Shown here: positions 6,798 to 11,742 of the stretch, one piece after another | Layout of the letters: every line of letters begins with the position of its first letter | Numbering within the stretch: position 1 is the first letter of the stretch | From: CAYWGR01 sp964458015 | GTDB lineage: Bacteria > Planctomycetota > Planctomycetia > Pirellulales > Thermoguttaceae | Assembly: GCA_964458015.1 (NCBI GenBank) | Contig: CAYWGR010000181.1 | Span: 1-11,742 of the forward strand | Length of the DNA stretch: 11,742 nt | Direction of reading: 5' to 3' | Program-made: the position numbers and the translations under genes | Notes under the pieces: model-generated | Database searches by the model: none | Told to the model about the DNA's origin: nothing | Seen by the model: only the letters and a program-made list of their open reading frames with translations

Positions 6798-7952
6798 ATG
6801 ATTCCTAAAACGCCTATGACGCCAGTATGGCTGGTCGATACGACGCTTCGTGACGGGGAGCAGACGCCTGGCGTGGTTTTTTCACTCGCTGAAAAACTTG
6901 CGATTGCAAAAACGCTCGCCGACATGGGCATTCAGGAGATCGAAGTCGGCACGCCGGCCATGGGGGACGAAGAAATTGCAGCGATCCGAGCGGTCGTCGC
7001 CATGCGATTACCCTGTCGGCTTACGGCGTGGTGCCGAGCCACTTGCGGCGATATCGACCTTGCCACGGCCTGCGGTGTGGACGCCGTTCATCTATCGATT
7101 CCCACTTCGACAATTCATTTGAGGGCATTACAAAAAGGCCGAGCTTGGGCGATTCGGCAAATCAGCGAACTTACGGCCTATGCCAGAGAGCGATTCCGAT
7201 ATGTATCGATTGGAGCGCAGGATGCATCGCGGTCGGCTCCAAGCTTCGTGGCACGTTGCGCAAGGATTGCGCAACAAGCGGGAGCCGATCGCTTTCGTCT
7301 GGCCGATACTGTTGGTATTTGGAATCCGTTCCAGGTACATGCCGTAATACAATCGTTGCGAAATGCATACCCTTCGTTACCGCTCGGATTTCATGCGCAT
7401 AATGATCTTGGGATGGCGACGGCGAACTCATTGGCCGCCGTGCAGGCGGGAGCCGCAAGTGTAGACGTTACGGTCAACGGCTTGGGAGAACGGGCAGGGA
7501 ACGCGCCACTGGAAGAAGTTGCGATGGCCCTGCGGCTAAGCCTGCAAAAGACGCTTGGCATCGACTTTCGACGCTTCCGCGAACTCTCGACGCTGGTCGC
7601 CCGCGCGTCCGGCAGAACTCTCCCCATCAACAAACCGATTACTGGAGACGGCATCTTTCGCCACGAGTCGGGCATTCATGTGCGCGGCCTTTTAGCGGAC
7701 CGGCGAACCTATGAGCCGTTTGCCGCTGAAAACGTAGGAGGACGCGACACGGAAATCGTCCTCGGAAAACACTCCGGCACTGCTGCTGTTCGCCATGTCA
7801 TGGCGAGCAACGGCATTCTAATTGATTCTTCGGAAGCCGCTGCATTATTGGCAGACATACGAGCAGTGGTTTCCAAGGACCAAGATGCTGAACTATTACC
7901 TACAACCGCGATTGAAAATGCCGCCAAGGAACATGTCGTGTCTGGAGCCTAA
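6798..7952 (+). CDS. nifV: NifV, homocitrate synthase
   Basis: 384 residues, start ATG 6798 with GGAGG at 6788-6792. It condenses acetyl-CoA with 2-oxoglutarate to homocitrate, the organic ligand of FeMo-co. Seen: DTTLRDGEQTPGV at 14-26 with catalytic Arg18 and metal-binding Asp19, EVGTPAMG (49-56), the RLADTVGIWNP strand (167-177), metal-binding FHAHND with His199 and His201, and VNGLGERAGNAPLEEV (226-241). After the TIM barrel comes the DGIFRHESGIHVRGLL segment and then LGKHSG. The protein lacks the long C-terminal LeuA allosteric domain of isopropylmalate synthases (usually over 500 residues), which supports NifV. Biosynthetic homocitrate synthase of the lysine pathway has the same fold, but the operon position makes NifV far more likely. 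Confidence 0.93.
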   Translation: MIPKTPMTPVWLVDTTLRDGEQTPGVVFSLAEKLAIAKTLADMGIQEIEVGTPAMGDEEIAAIRAVVAMRLPCRLTAWCRATCGDIDLATACGVDAVHLSIPTSTIHLRALQKGRAWAIRQISELTAYARERFRYVSIGAQDASRSAPSFVARCARIAQQAGADRFRLADTVGIWNPFQVHAVIQSLRNAYPSLPLGFHAHNDLGMATANSLAAVQAGAASVDVTVNGLGERAGNAPLEEVAMALRLSLQKTLGIDFRRFRELSTLVARASGRTLPINKPITGDGIFRHESGIHVRGLLADRRTYEPFAAENVGGRDTEIVLGKHSGTAAVRHVMASNGILIDSSEAAALLADIRAVVSKDQDAELLPTTAIENAAKEHVVSGA

Positions 7953-7975
7953 TACATCTCGTTAGGAGAAAATAG

Positions 7976-8494
7976 TTGAACGGGCAATTAGATATTTGGT
8001 GCATTCTTTTTCTGTTGCCGTTTAGTCTGCTAAACGAGGAAAAACCGTCTCCAAACGGTAAGGAGGTTGTCTTTACTGTAACAAACCGATCGGAAACGCC
8101 ATTGACGTTTTCAACCGCCGAGATCGACGAATTACCACATGTCGAGTTTAAGGCTAGCAAGGATCGCATTTATCGAGGCGTACCGCTTTCCGAGTTTCTC
8201 CGGCGTGCCGGAGTCATTTGGGAGGGAAAATGTTCGCCGCTGCTAACTTGCTATGTTCTGGCCGAGGGTTCTGATGGCTATCGTGTTTTGTTTTCCATCC
8301 CCGAGATTGATCCTGGGCAATGTCACAAGATGGTCTTATTGGCCGATGGGTGTAATGGCAAACCCTTGTCCAAAGGCGATGGGCCCTACGAAATTATTGA
8401 AGCAGATGCGAAGCAACGAGGCCGTTGGGTCCGCCATGCTGACAAAATCACGCTGGTCCAAGCATTGTCGCGATCGCGGCCGAAAGCAAAATAA
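7976..8494 (+). CDS. Small sulfite-oxidase-like (molybdopterin-fold) protein, probably exported or anchored
   Basis: 172 residues from a TTG start at 7976, chosen because AGGAGA (7964-7969) sits six bases upstream and no ATG in frame comes early. Residues 7-19 are strongly hydrophobic (IWCILFLLPFSLL), so the protein is likely exported or anchored, although the n-region lacks a positive charge. The rest reads as the oxidoreductase molybdopterin-binding fold: STAEIDELP (46-54), YRGVPLSEFLRRAGV (66-80), the YVLAEGSDGYRVLFSIPEID block (93-112), LLADGCNGKPLSKGDGPYEII (121-141) and RWVRHADKITLV at the end. Known: such stand-alone domains are much shorter than sulfite oxidase or MsrP and often do not bind a molybdenum cofactor. 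Cys86, Cys92, Cys116 and Cys126 are present, but I cannot assign one as a Mo ligand. It lies 23 bases after nifV. Function unknown. Confidence 0.75.
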   Translation: MNGQLDIWCILFLLPFSLLNEEKPSPNGKEVVFTVTNRSETPLTFSTAEIDELPHVEFKASKDRIYRGVPLSEFLRRAGVIWEGKCSPLLTCYVLAEGSDGYRVLFSIPEIDPGQCHKMVLLADGCNGKPLSKGDGPYEIIEADAKQRGRWVRHADKITLVQALSRSRPKAK

Positions 8495-8547
8495 GATCTT
8501 CACGGGAAAATGCGATTTTTCATCACTTGCAGTTGGAAACAAATATA

Positions 8548-9402
8548 ATGACACGGGAAAGGCATTGCCTCGCATTTGATCTGCACTTGATTACGGTTGT
8601 TCTTCTTGTGACCTGGTATGTATCGCAGCATAACGCGATCGCAGACGATAATACGTCGCCACCTGCGAAAATCTTTCTCGTGGGCATGGGGCCTGGCGAT
8701 GCGGAACTCGTGACGCTCAAAGCCGCTCGAATATTGAAAGAAGCGGATTGCGTCTATTGTTTCGATTATCTCAAAGACGAAATCGCCCGGTATGTACCGA
8801 AAGAAAAAATTACCGTGGCATCGCCATTGCTGATGGGCCGTTTTCGTGGCCAGGACCTTCAATCGCTATCCCCGGAACTCCGAGAGCGTGCCCGGCGAAA
8901 CGAGGAGGAAATGCTACGATTCGTGCCTCACATTCGCAAGATGGTTGCAGCCGGAAAAACAATTGCATTCGCAGATGCCGGCGACCCGACCATTTATTGC
9001 CCCTGGACATGGATTACCGACGAGTTTGCTGATCTCAACCCTGTCGTCATTCCTGGCCTTAGCTCATTCAACGCCGCCAGTGCGGCATTGAAACAAAGTA
9101 TGACCACAAACGGCGGTTCGATTCTCCTTTCACCGGGCGATGATTTAGGAAAGCCCGACAAGAACGGCCGGCTAACGACCATGCTCGTGCTTTTCACACA
9201 CAAAATGAAAATCGAGGATCTCTTGCCGCGTTTGCTGGATCGCTATCCGTCCGATACGCCCATTGCCATTGTTTGCGAAGCTAGTTATGAACGGCAACGA
9301 GTCATCTACGCCACACTCGCGACGGTACGCGCAAAGATCAGCGACAATAAACTGCCGCATCTTTATCTGATCTACGTGGGCGACGGCCTGAAAGTCCGTT
9401 GA
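8548..9402 (+). CDS. Tetrapyrrole (corrin/porphyrin) methylase family protein with N-terminal signal peptide
   Basis: 284 residues from ATG 8548 (weak GGAAA upstream); an in-frame TTG at 8527 would add seven residues. Residues 1-32 look like a signal peptide: charged MTRER, a hydrophobic run LITVVLLVTWYV (14-25), then AIA before Asp33. The body is a tetrapyrrole methylase: the glycine-rich SAM loop VGMGPGD (45-51), LVTLKAARILKEADCV, AGDPTIY (144-150), PGLSSFNAASAAL (169-181), then the second-domain strands TTMLVLFTH, TPIAIVCEASYERQRVI and LIYVGDGL. The closest type by motif is precorrin-4 C11-methyltransferase (CobM/CbiF). Known: those enzymes are cytoplasmic and use SAM. An exported copy is odd and argues against ordinary B12 synthesis. 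It is the last gene of the nif operon, 53 bases after the molybdopterin-fold gene. The fold is firm; the substrate and location are not. Confidence 0.82.
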   Translation: MTRERHCLAFDLHLITVVLLVTWYVSQHNAIADDNTSPPAKIFLVGMGPGDAELVTLKAARILKEADCVYCFDYLKDEIARYVPKEKITVASPLLMGRFRGQDLQSLSPELRERARRNEEEMLRFVPHIRKMVAAGKTIAFADAGDPTIYCPWTWITDEFADLNPVVIPGLSSFNAASAALKQSMTTNGGSILLSPGDDLGKPDKNGRLTTMLVLFTHKMKIEDLLPRLLDRYPSDTPIAIVCEASYERQRVIYATLATVRAKISDNKLPHLYLIYVGDGLKVR

Positions 9403-9409
9403 AAGGCCG
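9384..9409 (+). terminator. Hairpin overlapping the stop codon of the last operon gene
   Basis: CGGCCT (9384-9389) pairs perfectly with AGGCCG (9404-9409) across a 14-base loop that contains the TGA at 9400-9402. No T-run follows, so this is at best a weak or Rho-assisted end for the nif operon. It lies where the operon should end, because the next 400 bases lack a convincing gene. Confidence 0.3.
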
Positions 9410-9812
9410 CCATTTACCGCTGTGCGTTCATTGGACGGCTAAACACAGTGCCGCGAACGCCTTTCCGTCTATGGGAATAGAAGATTCGCAAGATATGCGA
9501 TGAGTATGTGCGTAGGCGGCACATTCTTGACGGTCTCTTTCGTGATGATTGGACGATTCTTTCCGAAAGGCCGCCGCAAGTGACATTTTTGTCCGTTCCC
9601 ATTTATCTCCTTTCACACAGGAGATTTACAAGAAATGAAACACGTTCGATGCTGGACTACATCGTTGGATTAGGACAATTATGTATTCCATCCCTTACGA
9701 GCCATCCACGAAGCGGAATTGCAGATACGTCGCCTTTTCTAGGCATTATTGCGCCATTTTTAAGATTCTTTGATCTTGGCACGTTTTCTGCGTAGACGGG
9801 AAGACGAGGTTG
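9403..9812. other. Long intergenic region without a convincing gene
   Basis: About 410 bases separate the last nif-operon gene from DUF1559 gene B. A 95-codon open frame (9508-9795, GTG start) has no recognisable motif or ribosome site and is not called. Seen instead: an 11-base direct repeat GAAAGGCCGCC at 9401-9411 and 9565-9575; GGCGGC at 9515-9520, which can pair with GCCGCC at 9570-9575; a perfect 7-base inverted repeat ATCTCCT/AGGAGAT at 9605-9611 and 9619-9625; AAGAT/ATCTT at about 9762-9777; and the sigma-54-like motif at 9776-9791. It may hold a leader RNA or an unrecognised small RNA. I could match it to no riboswitch family known to me. Confidence 0.5.
9776..9791 (+). promoter_or_regulatory. 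Sigma-54-like -24/-12 promoter motif
   Basis: TTGGCACG at 9776-9783 matches the -24 element, and CTGC at 9788-9791 matches the -12 element apart from its first base. The invariant GG (9778-9779) and GC (9790-9791) are exactly ten bases apart, the required spacing. A start site would fall near 9803, very close to the ribosome site GAGG (9806-9809) and the ATG at 9816, so the leader would be unusually short. No upstream NifA site (TGT-N10-ACA) was found. A chance match is possible. Confidence 0.4.
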
Positions 9813-9815
9813 ATG

Positions 9816-10835
9816 ATGGCAAACAGTTATTTTGAAAACAAAACACGCATGACCGTTCGGCGAATGTCGAGCGGCGGATTTAGTTTAGTCGAACTTCTTG
9901 TGGTCGTCGCCATCATCGGCATCCTTGTATCGTTATTGCTTCCGGCGGTGCAATCAGCTCGTGAGGCGGCGCGACGCATCCAATGCGCCAATCAGCTAAA
10001 ACAACTCGCCTTGGCGTCGCACCATTATCACGTCGCATGGAATAGTTTTCCGCCAGGCGTCGATCGAAATAATTCTTCAAAGAAGAGTTCTTTGTTTGTA
10101 TCCCTGCTGCCCTATGTCGAGAATAGCAACTTTTACGAACAATGGAGCCGGCCCGATGCTGATCGCGACACTCTTGCCGGCACGGTTTTGACGGGTTTGG
10201 TTTGCCCGTCCGATTTGATTCCCAACAATCCCGTGAAACATGGAGGAACGTACTATGGATTGACAAGCTATGGCGGAAATGGGGGAACACGATCGTTCAG
10301 TCCGTGTTATGCGACAAGTGCGTCGTGCCCATTGAAGGCCGATGGTGTTTTTTTCGAATCGGGCGTGAATTCTCGGCCCGCCAATGGCCAGACAACCATA
10401 AGCATCAACGCCATCAAGGACGGCACGAGCCAAACACTGTTGCTGGGCGAGCGGAGTCACGACGATACGAATTTCGACTCGTTTACGAGCAAACGCTGGG
10501 GCAAAAGCCAGACGCTCGGAGAGTACGGCTTCTGGACCGGCTCGTGCGGCAACTATGCCCTGGCCGACGCCACGTTGAGCGCCTATGCACCTGTGAATTA
10601 TCGCGTGCCAGGCGCGTATGCCGACCGCGCGGCAATGAATCCAGCGGTCGGTTCCTCGTCGGCGTTCGCGTTCTACGAAGATTTGCGGCTGTGTGCCTTC
10701 GGCAGCCAACATGTGGGCGGAGCAAACTTTGCCACAGCCGACGGCGCCGTGCAGTTTTTCGGCAACGATCTCCCCTTGGAAACATTGCGTGCATTCAGCA
10801 CACGCGCGGGCAACGAGGCCGTTTTATGTCCGTGA
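9816..10835 (+). CDS. DUF1559 pseudopilin-like protein B (H-X9-DG type)
   Basis: 339 residues from ATG 9816, with GAGG at 9806-9809; an ATG at 9813 and a TTG at 9810 are in frame just upstream and would add one or two residues. A longer basic leader than in gene A (about 21 residues, with KTRMTVRR and SSGG) precedes the prepilin motif FSLVELLVV with the canonical Gly before the cut and Glu at +5. Then come the hydrophobic helix, LLPAVQSAREAARR and QCANQLKQLALA. The middle domain has the DUF1559 pattern LLPYVENSNFYEQW, LVCPSD, INAIKDGTSQTLLLGER and FGSQHVGGANFATADG, where His299 starts the H-X9-DG motif. The role of the family is unknown. It lies 120 bases before the PEP-CTERM gene on the same strand, and the two could be co-transcribed. 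Confidence 0.92.
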   Translation: MANSYFENKTRMTVRRMSSGGFSLVELLVVVAIIGILVSLLLPAVQSAREAARRIQCANQLKQLALASHHYHVAWNSFPPGVDRNNSSKKSSLFVSLLPYVENSNFYEQWSRPDADRDTLAGTVLTGLVCPSDLIPNNPVKHGGTYYGLTSYGGNGGTRSFSPCYATSASCPLKADGVFFESGVNSRPANGQTTISINAIKDGTSQTLLLGERSHDDTNFDSFTSKRWGKSQTLGEYGFWTGSCGNYALADATLSAYAPVNYRVPGAYADRAAMNPAVGSSSAFAFYEDLRLCAFGSQHVGGANFATADGAVQFFGNDLPLETLRAFSTRAGNEAVLCP

Positions 10836-10955
10836 AAAGTTCGGAAAACAGATGGATGATGCAAACTCTACCCAACGAGGAGGCGAGTCCGATGCAGTAA
10901 TAACCGTTTCTTACCAAGTTGTTTCTACCTTTATTTTTGTTCAGGAGTCCCGGTG

Positions 10956-11732
10956 ATGAAGAACGTTTTTCGATTGTGGTGTGTGCCGTTTGTGGCGGCG
11001 TATGCGATCTGTTCGACGGCGTCGGCGGATGTCATGAAGTATTATGTTACCGACGATACGTACATCGACGGCCGCGCCCCGACGCTGAACTTCGGTGCCT
11101 ACGGCGGGACGAAGGTTTTTATCAACAAGGCTGCCACAGGACAAATGGTTTCTGGCGAGCCGGCACGTGCGCTAATCGACCTGCCAGATACGCTCGTGAG
11201 CGTACTCGGCGGCATTTCGACCGATGATCTGGTTAGCGTCAAGTTCATGGTTTGCAACTATGGCTCGCAATCACCCGGCACTCGTGCCTTTTCGCTTCAT
11301 CCCCTGACAAGAAGTTTCGTCGAAGGCACCGGACTCAAGGCGGGCGTAGCAGGCACCGGCGCCACATGGAACACGTATGACGGCGTCAACAGTTGGACGA
11401 CCGCCGGCGGCGATTACGATACGGTGCATCACGTTGATCTCGGCCTCCAGGATCCAGCCACGTGGTATGCCTTTGACATCACCTCGATGTTAAACAATCT
11501 GGCTGATCCGAACGAGACGCGCAGCAACCTCTTGTCGCACGGACTACTCCTAAAGATCGACGAGAGCAGCTCCACCGGTACGCTGGGACATAACCTTGCC
11601 AGCAGCGACAACGACGACACGACAATTCGCTCGTATTTCGAGGTGACAACTATACCGGAACCGGCATCGTTCTTATTGCTGGCGACTGGTCTGCCGGTCA
11701 TGTGGTGGCTAAGGAAGAAGAGAGTGGCGTGA
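10956..11732 (+). CDS. DNRLRE-like domain protein with PEP-CTERM sorting signal
   Basis: 258 residues from ATG 10956 (AGGAG at 10943-10947; a GTG at 10953 is one codon upstream), TGA at 11730-11732. A signal peptide covers residues 1-24 (MKNVFRLW, a hydrophobic stretch, ASA before Asp25). The mature start, TDDTYIDGRAPTLNFGAYGGTKVFI, followed by a RALIDLPD strand and later WNTYDGVNSWTTAGGDYD and WYAFDITSML, matches the DNRLRE-type beta-sandwich often found in surface proteins. The C-terminus is a textbook PEP-CTERM: PEPAS from 234, a hydrophobic helix, then RKKR. Known: PEP-CTERM proteins are processed by exosortase and are usually linked to exopolysaccharide or the cell surface. The ligand or partner is unknown. 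No exosortase gene is in the window. Confidence 0.85.
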   Translation: MKNVFRLWCVPFVAAYAICSTASADVMKYYVTDDTYIDGRAPTLNFGAYGGTKVFINKAATGQMVSGEPARALIDLPDTLVSVLGGISTDDLVSVKFMVCNYGSQSPGTRAFSLHPLTRSFVEGTGLKAGVAGTGATWNTYDGVNSWTTAGGDYDTVHHVDLGLQDPATWYAFDITSMLNNLADPNETRSNLLSHGLLLKIDESSSTGTLGHNLASSDNDDTTIRSYFEVTTIPEPASFLLLATGLPVMWWLRKKRVA

Positions 11733-11742
11733 CCCGTTCGTG

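Noticed and set aside
9635..9673. 12-codon leader-peptide-like frame (ATG 9635) after the AGGAG of the 9605-9625 hairpin
   Set aside because: It has a ribosome-site-like sequence, but the AGGAG to ATG gap of 11 bases is long, and the peptide has no run of one amino acid that would suggest attenuation.
9508..9795. 95-codon plus-strand open frame with GTG start between the methylase and DUF1559 gene B
   Set aside because: No ribosome site, no recognisable motif and an irregular composition; it spans the repeats and hairpins of the gap and ends within the sigma-54-like motif.
1..11742. CRISPR array, tRNA, rRNA or insertion sequence
   Set aside because: No regularly spaced repeats, no tRNA-like cloverleaf, no rRNA-like segment and no transposase frame or paired terminal repeats were seen.

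Overview
The window looks like a chromosomal piece of a planctomycete. The evidence is two DUF1559 pseudopilin-like proteins with the H-X9-DG tail, a DNRLRE-type protein ending in a PEP-CTERM sorting signal, and an exported DUF2961 (GH172-type) glycosidase. These flank a compact seven-gene plus-strand operon that is not typical of the phylum: the machinery that builds the nitrogenase iron-molybdenum cofactor.

Layout. Positions 1-974 (minus) hold the N-terminal 324 codons of an exported DUF2961 protein that runs off the left edge. Positions 1137-2156 (minus) encode DUF1559 protein A. The divergent gap 2157-2448 holds two dispersed-repeat-like blocks and a terminator-like hairpin just before the next start. 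Then, all on plus: nifE (2449-3798), nifN (3795-5165, ATGA overlap), nifB with a NifX-like tail (5181-6443), a thioredoxin-like [2Fe-2S] ferredoxin (6478-6780), nifV (6798-7952), a small sulfite-oxidase/molybdopterin-fold protein (7976-8494) and a tetrapyrrole-methylase family protein with an apparent signal peptide (8548-9402). A hairpin overlaps the last stop codon. About 410 bases without a convincing gene follow, ending in a sigma-54-like promoter motif. Next come DUF1559 protein B (9816-10835) and the PEP-CTERM protein (10956-11732).

How the genes work together. NifB makes the Fe-S-carbide precursor (NifB-co), the NifE/NifN scaffold matures it, NifV supplies homocitrate, and the ferredoxin probably supplies electrons. 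The presence of nifB and nifV beside nifEN argues for a true Mo-nitrogenase pathway rather than a nitrogenase-like reductase. No nifH, nifD or nifK is present here, so the structural genes must lie elsewhere if the organism fixes nitrogen. The last two genes of the operon have no standard place in nif biology. They are the best candidates for something undescribed: a methylase-fold and a molybdopterin-fold protein, both apparently sent out of the cytoplasm and co-transcribed with cofactor assembly. All assignments come from reading motifs by eye; no database search was run.
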